Positions 24,601 to 37,668 of a stretch of 64,000 bases of DNA are shown one piece after another. The translations under genes were made by a program, and so were the position numbers. Origin of the DNA: Apis mellifera. Its lineage: Eukaryota > Arthropoda > Insecta > Hymenoptera > Apidae. A model generated the notes under the pieces. The model had not been told where the DNA came from. It did not search any database and worked only from the letters and a program-made list of their open reading frames with translations. The DNA is taken from assembly GCF_003254395.2 (NCBI RefSeq), contig NC_037641.1, positions 5,943,001 to 6,007,000 of the forward strand, in the 5' to 3' direction. Position 1 is the stretch's first letter. Each line of letters opens with the position of its first letter.

Positions 24601-27600
24601 ATAATTCAACAATTGCTGAATTCGAATTAATGTCGCGAATAAAGATAGATCGACGTTTTAAACAAAGATGGCAGATGTCTCAGTGTTCTTTTTCCACATT
24701 GCTTGTTCCACAGACCCGGAAATAACAACAATATCGACGGGATAAAATGACGTCGATCATAACAGATTATCCGAGCAACGTCACAAGTCAACTGGGGAGT
24801 GCTGGGACCTTCTATCACACTCAGACAGGATGTAACATTGAACTTAACTGGCTAATAACCTCCGGCTATATCCAATCCATAGACAAACTTTTTCGTTCCT
24901 TTAAATTTGCAACGTGGATTATGCAACAATGTCTCCTCTCCCTTCATCGAGTATTCATAAAGCGATCGATTCAACCCGACTCGAAATTCGAAAACGAGCG
25001 TTCAAACGATAATGCGTTCAATTCTCTTCAATGCGTAACAATGTTGCACAGAGTATCGGTATATTACGTGATACCCTGCGCTACGTATCGAGCAGGCGCA
25101 ACAAAGTTATGGAACCGCTGTTAACGCGTTGGCTCACGTGTAACGCGTGTCTGCGGTTAAACACTTGTCACCGCGTTTTTTTTCTCGTTGATAAAAAATG
25201 ACGTGTGCGTGTGGGTACGACAAGTATGACAGATGACGAGGGTCCAGCCTCGTATAAACGATTTGCAGACGGGACATTTGCAAATGCGACAAACGGTGTG
25301 CAATTTCTCAATGAAAGATGATCCCGATATACGGTTTGAACACACGGATTTTCCGCGATCGTCAGTTCCACGTATATTTCGTCTTCCTTTCAATCATTTT
25401 TAATCAAAGACTATTCAAATCTCACAAATAATTTCTCCATTTGCAGTATGATCATCACACTTTTCTAATATCCTAAAAAAAATTACTTAATCAGGTATTG
25501 ATAAATTACACACACTTTCTACACTTTCTTCGTCTCTTGTTTCCCAAGCAGAATACAGTTCCAAGGACGCATTGCTCGTTTCCAATATATTTATCTCCCC
25601 CTCCTCCAAAAAAGAATAAGAATTCACGAGCACAAAGATGCAAATAATGCGGGAGAGAGGCTAAAAACAACTCTATTGTTTCAAAAGCTTAATAAATATT
25701 CGTTAACGTGGACGAAAGCGCGCTTTTCACGTCGGAAAAAATGGCGGATTAGCGGGCGCCGCGCTCTCGTAAAACTCGATTTTCGCGCGGACAAACCGTC
25801 CAACTTCCTGTGATCGGTTTATCCGCTGCCCACCCTCCTCTTTATCCTTTTGTTTCTTTTTTTTTTCCCCTCTCCCTCTATGTTTTTGTACTATCCAGCA
25901 TCCGAGAGGATCGCCGCTATCGCTTCCGCCGATCGTAAAAAAGCCGCGATTTAACAAGCCACGAAAACTCGTCCGCGCAAATTCATCGAGTTTCAAACGA
26001 GCGGCAAACTGGACGAAGAAAGAGGGAGGGAGAGAGAGAGAGTTCTTCCGGGATAGAACGTTTTTTTGTATATTCCAACACCGCGGCCGCTTCCTCTCTT
26101 TTTTTTATTTTATTTTATTTCGTTCCATTCCGCCTTTTTTCCTTTTTTTTTTATCAATTTTCCAGCAATTGTAACGATCGTTTCACGGAGAGATAATGCC
26201 GTTTTCGTTGATATTTGTACAGCGGGTATGGAGTTTTGTTTAACGGAGGGAGGGGAATGCAAAGACTATTGTTCTGCTTTCCCGTGTTTAACTTGTGTTT
26301 CGACTTAGCCTGGATTTAAATTTCTGGTTTAATTAAATTGGGGAAGAGAATTTCGAGGATACTTTTTTTTAAGGTAGGAAGCAGCGATTTATTCTTTTCA
26401 GAAACTTTGTGACTTTGATAAAATGAGCTTCGAAACGAGCTTTTTACCGGAGACAAACACTTTTATTGTCCAGTTAATTAAATAAATTAATATTCCCACT
26501 GTAAGATTCTTCAGTTTCTTTATTTATAACGTCTTTTAAGTATATATATATATCAATCTCAACAATTGAACCCAATCATTTATCCAATTCCATGATTTCT
26601 CTCTATCTTTGGTCGAAAATAGAATTTCATTTCTAAAGATATATCATATATTTTTTTTATCATAATCACGCCAATCAAGTTGGATTCATTGTGTTTATTT
26701 TCACATATATAAACCGATAACTTCCGTTTTCGTCATCTGGCGAATCAGAAATTGCAATAAGGCGAATAAAATAAAATCCGATTCAACGTCAATATTTGAG
26801 TTTCAAAGGAATTATGACATTTGTCCAATCTTAGGCCGTATTTTATCATAGTTTTATATGTATATATAATTATAAATCATATATCATAGTCATAGATAAC
26901 ATTTTATTGCGTTATTTGCAATAGAAATTTATTCATATCTGTCTGCGAATCTCATTTGAAATATAAGATAATTTATTGCACCAGCTGATATATCTTTATT
27001 CTCTCTTGTAATCAGAGTTGTTCTACTTTGATAATATGTATCCAAGATAAATTTGAATGTTGAAATAGTAGCAGTGGCGACGTTATTATCTTAATCCCGA
27101 TTTAATTATTTGATTATAATTAAATCCTATTATAAGTATTGTCATTTATTGGTAATTAAATAAGAAAGACTTCTCCTTTATTTTATATAAGAATATAACG
27201 CAATTTTTTCTAATACAATTTAAAACGCAAAGTTGTAAAATAAATTACTCCAATGATATTCCTCGATGTTTTCTATGTTAATGTTCTCGTTTCTTTGAGC
27301 AAGATTTTATTAATTGTTATCAACTATGTCAATAGCTACGACTTTTCCACTTTATGGCATACGTGACGCAAATAAAGTGCAATTAAAAGATCAAACGCTG
27401 TTTGAAACAATCCTCGAAAGATATATCTTTGCTTTCAAACTGCGTTCTCTATATTTTTCCTCCTTCCATTAAAATTGTCAATTGCCAAGTTTTTGAGAAA
27501 CGTAGAACGCGTCTTAACCCGATTTCACGTATGAACGAAATGTCTTTAATTAATCAGAGGAAAGCTTACGGTTGCGGTGAACCTTGCTCCTTTCATTTCA

Positions 27601-28415
27601 CGGAGGAAAGGCATCATATTCGTCGACCTTGTTAACATTTGCAAATTTACATTTTCAGTCGGTATTCGAGTAAACGAAGATTCAAAGAAGATATTCAAAT
27701 TTATCCTCTCTTTTTTTTTTTCTTAAAGTTTTTCATTCTTTCCACGAAGAAGTTTGTTTATTTTGCGAGTGAAAATCATTGGTGAGGAAAGCTCCAGCTT
27801 TTTGTTTATTTTTTGTTGTTTTCTCCTTTTTGCATTATTTATTAAGAACGCTCGATACTTTAGAATTAAAAATATCGAGATACGTTTTAATCATTTTTAC
27901 AAAGAAAATGTTATGTAAATGTTATATAACAAGTTTACATCACAGTTTAAAAGGAAAAATAAAATACGTAATCGTTTCTTCCATACATTTGTGTAAATGT
28001 AAATTTTTATAAATTCCGATAATTCAAAATATTTTCTATAATAACGATAAGTTGAAATGTGGAATTCTAATTGAACAATTCTCATTTTTGTTAAAATTCC
28101 ATTGTACATCTCCATAAATATCCAATGAATCTTTCATCGTGAAATCAATTACATGAAATCACTTGCCTCGAATCATCTTTAATTCTTGTTTCCATAAATA
28201 AATAAATTATCAAACACGATTACAATCAATAATCATGAAACATCTCCTTTCTAATATCCATTCCACGACATTTTTATTCCATTTCAAACAATATGTAAAT
28301 GTGAAATTCTATTTTCTTTTTCTTATAACAAATTCTCCTCTATTCTCTTTTATAAAGCAAAAAAATCCAGTAAAATTTCTCTCGAATAACGTATGGAAAG
28401 AAGGAATTTACTCAC
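21656..28415. other. non-coding interval left of the start-codon exon
   Basis: If the minus-strand gene starting at 28,461 is real, this is its first intron or introns. No downstream exon was recognised. CpG-richer patches are at 22,640-22,980, 24,640-25,390 and 25,720-26,060; the last is very CpG-rich and ends in a (GA)n run near 26,028-26,041. A (CT)n run is at 24,377-24,403. The 125-codon frame at 24,747-25,124 and a cysteine-rich minus frame at 25,157-25,393 resemble no family I know. Confidence 0.45.
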
Positions 28416-28487
28416 CAAGTGTCCAGAAGTAGACCAATATCCACTGCATCGGCTGCTTCATCGCGTCGATGCTTCCACGTTGAGACA
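28416..28487 (-). CDS. first coding exon of an unidentified secreted or membrane protein gene (partial)
   Basis: On the minus strand a strong 3' splice site (about 90 nt of T/C-rich tract, 28,590-28,500, then CCTGCCTCAG) is followed by 26 nt of leader, an ATG at 28,461 and 15 codons plus one base, ending at a consensus donor GTGAGT (28,415-28,410). The peptide MKQPMQWILVYFWTLG is hydrophobic after a short basic start, as in a signal peptide or signal anchor. The exon would continue in phase 1 into exons at lower coordinates, but I could not recognise any in the window. Short start-codon exons before very long introns are common in insect neuronal cell-surface genes; that is context, not identification. 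The paired splice signals and in-frame ATG make chance less likely, but transcript evidence is needed. Confidence 0.5.
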
Positions 28488-29145
28488 CTGAGGCAGGAAA
28501 ATAAAATCGTGGCGTTCGAGGTGAAGTGAAAAAGAAGAGAAGAAAAAGGGATAAAAGAAAAGAAAAAAGAAAAAAGAAAAAAAAAAGAAAAAAGCGTGAA
28601 CGCACGTTTACAAGTTCTGTTTTCGATTTGCGTCAAGCGTACGCTCTCACCTATATTTAGGCGGCACAGCAATAATAGCAGCGAACACGGAGGAAGGGAG
28701 GAACTGGAGAACGCCGAAGAAGCCGAAGAAACGTTCCGGGAGATTCGAATCTTTGACAGTCTGTTGACCAATCACCACCTTCCTCTTCCGCCAGCGTGTC
28801 TGATCGTTCGACGAGCCTCCCCTCGAAACTGTCCAGTTTCCAACAATTTTCACGATTCTTTCTCTCTCTCTCGAAGAACAAACAATGCAACGTTTTGTTC
28901 CTTGAAAACCGCGTGTGGAGTTTCGTTCGAACAGTTCAAAGTATTTAAGTAAATAATTCTTCCCCTTCTATTCGAGAATCAACCCCTTCGAGATTCGATG
29001 GATCCAACGTTAATCGTAGTTCTATTAGAACATATCAAATAATAATCGTTTAAATCGTAATTTGATCGAAAGAATAAACAATAAATATTCTTTATCGCTT
29101 GCTTCAATTCCAAAAAATCTCGAAAGAGTTGAACTGAAGACTTAC

Positions 29146-29203
29146 TTATCAACGCGGATAAGAATCTAAATTAATTAAACACTACACCTTCGAATCAAAA
29201 CTG
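29146..29203 (-). promoter_or_regulatory. candidate transcription start and non-coding first exon of the minus-strand gene
   Basis: TTTCAGTTTTG on the minus strand matches the arthropod initiator, with a start A at about 29,202. Fifty-seven bases on, a perfect GTAAGT donor occurs at 29,145-29,140. Splicing to the acceptor at 28,488 would remove a 658-nt intron and join a 5' leader to the ATG exon. No TATA box is seen. The surrounding CpG-rich DNA (28,600-29,800) is promoter-like. Predicted only. Confidence 0.3.
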
Positions 29204-30978
29204 AAAGTAAACCGTGCTGAATGGATTTTTCCCCGAGGGAGAAGAAATCTGGTGGTTGAAAACAACGTGGTGATTCAACAACTTGGTTGTCACTTGGCAC
29301 TCGGAACCATGAAGAGGCGGAGAGACACTCGGTTAAGGGCGCGAGATTAGGGTGAGAGAGAGGAGGAGGAGGAGGAAGATCAACGTTCCTCGGGCATTGT
29401 CTATGCACGTCGAAGTTTGTCTGGAACGGTGTTTGAACGATGGAGAAACGAAAGGGCGACTGGTTCACTCTCTGGTATAATCCTCTGTCTCGCTCTCGGT
29501 CTCCTCGCTCTCCGTCCGCCTCCGCCTCCTCCGCCTCCACAACCTACTCCACTGACACCGACGTCGGTGTCGTCGTTTCTCTCCCTCTCTCCATCTCTCT
29601 GTCCTCCTCTTCCTCCAACTCTTCCCCTTCTACAACTCCGTCGTCTTCGCGTGACGGCGAGGATTCACGATATTTTTGTATCCCCCGTCGCGAGCCCGAT
29701 GACGAACAGATTTACGGAGGAGGAGGAATGGAAACGATGCGAGCAAGAGGTTGTGGAGGCGTCCACCAACACCGTACCTACCCTTCGAGCAGTGAATGAA
29801 TGAATCTCTTCGTTCGATAATCCAATGATATAATTTGCAATCAAATATTTGTATTCGATTACTTTATATAAATAGTTGTTATTCTCGTGATCTTTGAATT
29901 TTTTTTCCTTTTTCTCGTGAGGTGAGAATATCGGTGGTAATTGGAAATGATCGCATAGGTTATTCTATAAATAAACAAGTTCTTTGTTGAACGTGAAAAT
30001 CGATAATTGAAAGTGTATATAATTACCTTTGTGGGATGAATTACGAGGTTCAGGTGTATCTTTTTGATAAGATTAGAATTGTGCAATTAGATTAGATTCT
30101 TGAGGAGAATTGTGAATGCACGAAGTGGTTATTCTTCGGTTTTTCTTTTTTATTAAGAATGAAGATGTGATTGTAAGTGTTTTTAATTGTTTTTAATCAG
30201 GTTATTAAGTAAAGATTTGATTATGTGCACGTGGCAAACTTCCTGTTCATATAGCTGATTATTTGACTGTTCTATAGTTCTATAGTATAGGCATTCTGCA
30301 AGTAAGATTTGTAAAAAGTATCATTAAAAAGAATTTGATATGTTTAATTATATATTTAAATTTAAATTTAACAATTTAGAATTAATAATTAACGAAACAA
30401 TGTTATTTCTGATTGATTATTAACAATAGCCAGGGGCACGACCATTAGGAGGATTCAGTCGGCCATCAAGGGGATTTGTTACTTCGAAGTCAATGGAGAT
30501 TCTCCGTCCCCCCGTGGACCTAATTAGCACGTGAAGCATCTGCGCCTGATTTGCATTATTGAACAATAATTCTACTCACCATCGAAATTCCCAATATCCG
30601 TCCAACCAAGGAATATATCTTCCAATACAGGTATTTGTCCTCCTCATACGATATTCTTGGTTTCGAAAGTTTTTCAAATCGAAATATGAATATTTTCGAT
30701 TAATTGGAAATTTTATTTTATGTAAAAAAACATAGGTAAATTTTTAAATAGAAATTTCTAAAATGTCGAGCGATACGAAGGGATCGATGATGAGAAGAGG
30801 TGATAATACAAACGTCTGAAATGAAATTAGAAGAATCGTTAAACAATGAAATTAAAGTATTATCATCATTTATTTATTTTTCACTGATCATGACAAAGTA
30901 ATAATCACATAAAGCTGTTAAAAGTAAAATCCCCGTTATCACTAAATCGTTTACTGTATTTACAAGTATAATTATTAG
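29204..30978. other. CpG-rich block then AT-rich non-coding DNA
   Basis: 29,204-29,800 is CpG-rich, with CT/CCT and AGG low-complexity tracts that open long serine- or proline-rich frames. I read it as promoter-proximal DNA of the minus-strand gene. 29,820-30,400 is AT-rich. A short GC-richer segment at 30,425-30,600 has no recognisable coding content. Confidence 0.4.
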
Positions 30979-31019
30979 TTGGCGCATTCGTCGAATGCTC
31001 GCATACGACGCGCTCATCG

Positions 31020-31064
31020 TTTCCATTTTTTTATTTTTTTATTTTTTTTATTCATTCGCTTGTT

Positions 31065-31119
<55 letters not shown>

Positions 31120-31960
31120 CTTCGACCAACGATAAATATATATATAATATATATAATTTTTTCTTTTTCCTTTTACACCATTTTTCCTTTTTTTTTCTTT
31201 TTTTTCCTTTTTTCTCTTTTTATTCATTTGTTTTATTCCTCCTTTTCCCCGGCGTGTCTCTATCTATCGCTCTGCTTACAAAAATTAGGTAAGTAAAGCT
31301 AAAAAAATTGTCTCTATTTTCTCTTCTTCTCTATCTTTCTCTCGATTTTCTTTTTTTTTTCGACAAAAGCGCACGTAGAAATTCTCGCCCTTTATCTCTT
31401 TTTGTTTCTTCTTTTTCACACTATATATATATATTTATATATACCTCTTTCTCTCTCTTTCTCTTTCTCATATACTTTTTCTCCCTCATTTACTCTCTCT
31501 CTTTCTCTCTCTCTCGCTCTCTCTCTAATCCCTTTCTCTGGCGTAAGAAACGATATAATTGGTACCCGAAACCCCGTTTAATGAAAATCCTTCAAATAAA
31601 ATACTCTAGTTAACAATAAATTATTAAATATCTATTCACAAATATATGCATAGGCTAATTATCGTTTTTTTTTTTATTACTATCTTCATCACCGTCAATC
31701 TATCGTCCTCATCGATCATCGTCGCCGTCGTCGCCATTGATCGGGGTATAATTCTCCCCACGTTTTACAATTTCCGGCTTACAACGGTTCTCCCTTCTTC
31801 TTTTCTCCCTTTATTTCAATTCTTTTACTTTTTCTTTACCTCCCTCTCGCTCTCTCTCTCTCTTTGCTACTAAGTATATCAACAGCAAAATAGAATTGTT
31901 TTGTTCGCAATTGGTTTTTTTCCTTTTTTTTTCTTTTTTTTTCTTCTTTTTCTTGAGAAA
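31020..31960. repeat. pyrimidine-rich low-complexity tract
   Basis: T and C dominate the + strand for over 900 bases, with (CT)n runs near 31,069-31,116, 31,440-31,530 and 31,840-31,865 and T-tracts between them. The frames it opens are artefacts of composition. It belongs to a broader + strand pyrimidine bias reaching about 37.7 kb. Confidence 0.7.
31069..31116. repeat. (CT)n microsatellite
   Basis: About 24 perfect CT units, the longest dinucleotide run in the window. It lies within a larger pyrimidine-rich tract. Confidence 0.95.
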
Positions 31961-32453
31961 CGGAGGAAAACGAAGATTCTGCTCGTCCAATTCCGAGTGA
32001 GCTGGTTCACGCGCTAGAAGACACTGAAGTTTAAGTGGTTCGTCCATCGTTACCGAGTCGTAGAAACGATTTTCCCTCTTTGGAAAAAATTGGATTTCGG
32101 CGATATTCGTTGTTTTCTTTTAAAAATAAAAAAAGAATTGAAAGGAATTCAGAGGAAATAGAATAAACATACATTTCTTTCTCCCGAATCTTTCAATTAC
32201 AATTCTTCCTTCCTGTTAAAAAATTTATATAATAAATATTCCCGAACAAAATCGATCGTCGAACAAATTAATTTAATTACTTTCGAATAAAATCCTTCTT
32301 TCTTAAAAATATTCTTTTCTCCTCGTCCCTATTTCTCACGTATTCCTATGCTACCTTATATACAGAGGGATCGATAACGCTTAATAAATGCAAATTGCAA
32401 AATCGTTTCGAAGAACTGCAAGTAACAATGAATCGTCCACGAACGAATGACAT

Positions 32454-32454
<1 letters not shown>

Positions 32455-32496
<42 letters not shown>
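32455..32496. repeat. (CT)n-(AT)n compound microsatellite
   Basis: About nine CT units pass directly into about twelve AT units. Confidence 0.9.
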
Positions 32497-32616
32497 CAAT
32501 AATTATATCAAAGGATTATCTCTTTACCAGGAAACGCGACGATGAGTACGAGAAAAATTCGAATCGAAACATCTGTTTCGTATCGATCTCTCGTATCGGG
32601 CGTTTCTGAGAGAGAG

Positions 32617-32640
32617 AAAAAAAAAAAAAAAAAAAAAAAA
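32617..32640. repeat. poly(A) homopolymer run
   Basis: Twenty-four consecutive A on the + strand, following GAGAGAG. There are no target-site duplications or retrotransposon body next to it, so I do not read it as a retroposon tail. Confidence 0.85.
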
Positions 32641-34072
32641 GAAAGAAAGAAACGTACACCTGTGTACCTCGCGCGTGTGTGTGTGTATATATATACCTCT
32701 ATGTATATGGATGTACATTTTTATGCTGTCTTGCTTTCGCGCGTTCCGAGGATGAACGCTCAAAAAAAGGGAAATTGTTTTTCTTTTGGGCGGCCATCCG
32801 AGCTCGAGGAACGAAAAAGGCAAGAGGCGTAAAGTATTACAAGTTATATATATTTATATATATATATATATATTTTTTTTTTTTAAGTAACTTTCTGGCC
32901 GTCTTAATCATCGACGAGTGCGACGCTCTCGCTGATTGTTTGGAAAGCGGGCGCGGGAGACATCGGTCGAGATCGGTAATCGTCCTTCGTCCACCATTCT
33001 TCGACCATTCTCCCCCGGCCCCCGTGTGTGTGTGCTTTCAACCGCGACAAACGCATAGTTTTCGAACCAGTGAAAAAATAAACCGTCCTCCTCTCTTCGA
33101 TTCGATTCTTTCTCGTTATTGCTCTCTCTCTCTCTTCTTAGTTAGAAAAATATAAGTTTCCTCTTTCGAGACCGTCTCTCGGTCGAAGGATATTTTTGCT
33201 CGAGATTCGTTCGTAAGACTCGTTCGAAGATTCCTTCGAAGGAAGAAGAGGAAGATTGGAGAGAGTTGGATGATCGTCGAGATGAACGGGCAGTGTTTCG
33301 AACATTCGAGGTTCGTTCAGACGAGCCTCGAAATTATTTGTAAGCAAATTTATAATACACGCGAATAACGAATATCCTTCTTCCTCTTCGGGAATCTTGG
33401 AACAAATCTCTGATTATATCTCATCGACTCGATCAATCAACATCCGATCGATTTTGCAAAAATAACTCTTTCAAAATATCTTGTTGATCTACTGCTACTT
33501 TTACGATACTTTTCAAGTATCCAACAAGTGTTATTCTATCAAAATTTCCCATCTCTCTCGAAGTTCCAATTACCGGAAAACCATAAAGCAAAATTTCCCA
33601 CCTTTCCCTTCCTTTCCGAGTATCCTTTTTAAACTATTCGTTTGCCGCGATTCGAATCTGAGACTCGAAAAACTCGAATTTAAAAACAATATCTCACGCA
33701 TATACATACATCTCTCTCTCTCTCTCTCTCTCTCTCGCGCACATTCGTTGCAAAGCCTATACAATTACACCCCCTTCCCCAATTACCGCTATATATAACT
33801 CTGCTCCCTACGCCTCGTATAGAATATGACTTTCTTCTTTTTTTTTCTTTTCTCCATTGAAAATCTCTTCCTCCCTCTTTCTTCTTTTTTTTTTTTTCCT
33901 CTTCTTCTCTATGTACACGCTAGTTTTTTTTCTTTTTTTTCTTTTTATATTTTCGATCGCTACGCTCGTTCTCTAAACTACACGCGCGCGAGTCTCGTCC
34001 CGCGCGCCGCTTTTTCGCTTTTCCCCTTTAACCGGAAACCGCGACCGCCTCACCCGGTTCCTTCGGTCGACC

Positions 34073-34142
34073 ATGCGTTCAAAGCAAAGGCGTGACGTCT
34101 CTGAGATTTCGGATGACCGATCCCCCAGAAGACGATCCACGT
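34073..34142 (+). other. candidate 5' exon: ATG with basic Ser/Arg peptide and GTAAGT donor
   Basis: An ATG at 34,073 in a CpG-rich block opens 23 codons, rich in Arg, Ser and Asp, and ends at a perfect GTAAGT donor (34,143). The frame is also open upstream for at least 15 codons. A first exon of a + strand gene is possible, but no downstream exon was recognised and the mannosidase occupies the other strand to the right. Chance is quite possible. Confidence 0.2.
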
Positions 34143-37100
34143 GTAAGTGTAATAATCGGCGATTAATTGCTTCTATTCGTCTTCTTAATTGGGATCTCAA
34201 TGGGATTAACAGCGTTTGATAATTAAGCGATGCCTAATAGCGGTTAATTAGACTGCGGATTTTCATTTGGACGTTTCGATTCCTTTATTTGATCGAGTAA
34301 CAAAGTTTAATCGTATCGTCGAAGATTCTACAATTTAGAGTCTCTACAATCTCTAGAATCTCTACAATTTAGAGTCTCTAATATATTGATGAAATCGTTA
34401 TGATGAAGGAATATTCTTCTGTGGAAGTGAACAAGGTTTATCATTTAATGATCACTGAAAATTAAGACATAAATATTCAGAAGAGTTTCGACAATCTCGA
34501 AATGAATCAAAAGATATATAATAGTTTCAATAGATACGGTTCTCTCTCTATTTTACACATAAAAATTCGATTCGATATAAAATAATTTTTGTACATTATA
34601 AAAATCCGCAGCCTATCAAATATCGTTACGATTTCAAGATGTACGACTCGAATGTACGATTCGAACGACTCTTTATATTTTTATAAATCGTTTGTACGCA
34701 ATTTATATATATATATATATTTTTTTTTTTAAATGTACACGAAGAAACGATATTGCTATCGGAGGAAATATAAAAATATCGAATCGTACAATGCCGTTGA
34801 TGACGAGTCGTGAACGACGAATCGTCGTGTAATCAATAATTCAACAAGGGGGGGGAGAGAATAGAAATCGATCCGAGTTCTCCTTTTTCTTTTCCATTTA
34901 GAATCTCGATTCAACGTCGCGCCGTTTTTCCTTTTGAACGCGAACGCGTCGACAGGACGGAGAGAGACGCGCGTTTCTCGATTCGTTTTAGCACATACAA
35001 GGAAAAATAAAAGATCCGCGCGCATAAACACCGGAAAACTACTAAGGGGGGGGGAGGGCTGCACGTTGATCCCGGCATGGCTGAAAGACATTCGCGACGA
35101 GCTCGTTGAACGCTGTTGAACGCGAGAATCGATGCAACGGTGATTTTGCAAATGTTACATCATTTAACGAGATCATCCCATAAGTTGTTCCTTTGTAAAA
35201 GGATAAATAGAAGAATCGATTGAAAATTGTTGTGGTGAACAATCGAGACGTTCGAGTTGATATAATAATAAGAAAGTTGATACTTATGAGATGAGCTAAT
35301 ATATATATTTTGTTGTTCGAAGGGTAACCCTCTTTGACATTTTTGATTTTAGTTGATGCTCGTTTCGAATGAAATTTCATCTCTAGATTTAGGTATTAAA
35401 AATCTCGAGGCTCGAAGATGATCGGTTGATGATAGAATATAGGCACGATTGTTGCGGATAATTGACTTTTCGGTTTGGTTTCGTCCAACGAAAGAATTAA
35501 CTTGGAAGAAACGTCGCATTCGAAAGCAATAGAATAAGATAGAAACTAATATTATACAATGAAAACTTACGAACTAATTTCAATAATATTCCAATATTTA
35601 GCCAATAAAATTGAGCGATACAAGCGAGCAATCATTCGCGATATTGGCTGAAACATCGAAATATCGTGATAAAATATCGCCTTAAATATATATCGTAAAC
35701 AATTATAAAATACGATACGTTTTAATTACACGTTAAGTGGTCGAGCGAGTTAAAAATAAAGTTAATTCTTTCATCGATCCACAATTACGAACACACGCAC
35801 ACACGTACAACACCAAACCCCTTGGAATCTTTCCTCGAGCTTCTCCGCACCGTCCGTTTCTTTTCCATATTCGATTCATAAAGATTCAAAACTACGAATT
35901 CCGTGAGAAAAGTTTCGCGCGAGAAAAACTTCGTCGAAATTTTATCCATCGAGTGGAACAACATGGAAGCACTTGGCGATTCGCTTTAAAATTCAGCCGA
36001 AACGATCGAGCGCGAAAACAAAGGGATATGTAAGGAACTTTTAAACGTAACCCATTCACGCGATCCACCACCTTAAACTCTCCACCCCCCAACAAAATTT
36101 CCAAATTCTCATTGCAAGCTTTCGATCGTATGAAGTTCAAGACAAGAGACGACGAACGCTCCTTCCAGCATAAATGGGTTCGTATCGATAAACACGATTA
36201 TAAAAATGCAGGAATAAATATTGTATTTTTTATCCGTTTGTCGTTTCAATTATATAAAAGATATTTCGTGGTAAGGAAGGAAACGAGGGCCACCCTTCGC
36301 CGATTAAATTGTCGGATCGCACGTTTCTAAACAAAGTCAATGCTCAAATTCTCGATTCCAATGAAATTGTTTCTACGAAGAAACGCGCGCATCGTATCGT
36401 GTTAATATAAAAAATAAAACGAGGATGAAATCGTCGGAGAACGGCGCGTTCTCGTGCGTGGAATCGAACGAATTATTTCCATCGGCGCTTTCTGCCGCCG
36501 AGATGATCGAGGCGCAGTATACGTGTCGTTTGTTCAAAAAAGTAGAAAAAGATAGAAAATGCCGCGAAGAAGAAGAAGAAGAAGAAGGTTTTAGATTGTT
36601 GTTTGAAAAGTGGCATCGATCGAACGACGGTTAAAAAGATCCATCGATCGATCGCGAAGGATTAGTTTCCATGACGATTCTTAAGAAAATTCGTCACCAA
36701 TTATTATTTATTTCCATTCCAATCGCTTTCTTATATTTACGTATATCATTATCGATTATATTTTTATAATTATCATTTCATTATCTTTTTTTTTCCCCTT
36801 AATTTTTCCTTCTTGAACGTTGCTTTGCCACATTTTCAAAAAAAAGAAACAGCTCGAACAGAAGGAAGAACGAAAAGAGAAAGACGATTGTTCCCGCCGT
36901 AATCGTCGGATAAATTCGCGGAGTGGAACGTTCGAATATTAGAATATATCGTAATAATTATATCTTGTTGGACCGTTTTTTTGTCGCAGGCGAAAAAAAA
37001 AAAAGAAATGGGCGAAGCATTCAGGCAAAATGGTTAAAAATTTCGATCTACTTCTCTCTCTCTCTCACTCTCACTCCCTTTCGCACCCTATTTCAAATTC

Positions 37101-37668
37101 TCCCTTCTCACATTCTCTCTCATTCTTTCACTCCCTCTTTCTCTCGCGTTTTCTATTATTATTTTTATTCTCACGCACTCGCTCTTTTCTTCGCTATTTA
37201 CAAACGTACTCTGTTTTCTTCTGTGTGTCTTGTGTATGTATGCATGTGTGTGTATATATCTTTATGTAAGTGTCTCAGATGCAATATATCTCCTCGTTTT
37301 AAATAATGTTCGTTATTATCTTCTCCCCACGCTCCCTGCCCCCTATTATCTCGTTTTACCTAAAATAATTATTTTTAATTATTCACAGGCGGTGACATGC
37401 GGTTTTTCGGGATGAGTATTCACATCGTCCTACCGCCTCCCCCACTCTTTTCATTTTCCTATTTTCATTGTTCGTCTGTCTACAATTTCACAATTAACAA
37501 CGTTTTGTTCTTATTCTCTCTCATTCTCTCTCTCTCTCTCTCTCTCACACTCTAAATCCAGAAACGTTCGATCACTGCTCTACTTTTTCTTTTTTCTTTT
37601 TTTCTTTTTTTTCCCCCCTCCCCTCGTATCACGTACACCGTCGAATTTTTTCCCCCGCGTTCTTCTTC
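34143..37668. other. non-coding interval downstream of the mannosidase
   Basis: AT-rich with CpG-richer patches at 34,800-35,130, 35,730-36,130 and 36,420-36,640. A duplicated 19-mer beginning CTACAATTTAGAG is at 34,330-34,348 and 34,362-34,380. Pyrimidine runs at 37,040-37,160 and (CT)n at 37,525-37,546 continue the strand bias. No gene is supported. Confidence 0.45.

Larger units (their letters stand above)
31960..34072. other. non-coding, low-complexity-rich interval
   Basis: Apart from the microsatellites listed separately, including (CT)n at 33,711-33,736, I see CpG-richer patches at 31,960-32,060, 32,880-33,080 and 33,160-33,330 without recognisable proteins. The frame through 32,880-33,080 contains IIDECDAL, but no other helicase-like context. 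Confidence 0.4.

Noticed and set aside
24747..25124. 125-codon ATG frame
   Set aside because: No recognisable family, no promoter or poly(A) context, and moderate CpG content that makes stops rarer.
25157..25393. Minus-strand cysteine-rich frame with a CxxCxCPxC pattern, zinc-ribbon-like at first sight
   Set aside because: The spacing matches no zinc-binding family I know, an overlapping frame is equally open, and no splice sites bound it.
29440..29799. 119-codon Ser/Pro-rich frame
   Set aside because: Generated by CT/CCT low-complexity sequence; several overlapping frames are open.
32617..32640. Poly(A) run as a retrotransposon tail
   Set aside because: No target-site duplication or element body adjoining it.
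32679..33155. Frame containing LIIDECDAL, resembling a helicase DEAD-box-like motif
   Set aside because: Only the short string matches; no Walker A or other helicase motifs, and the frame is anchored in TA and T runs.
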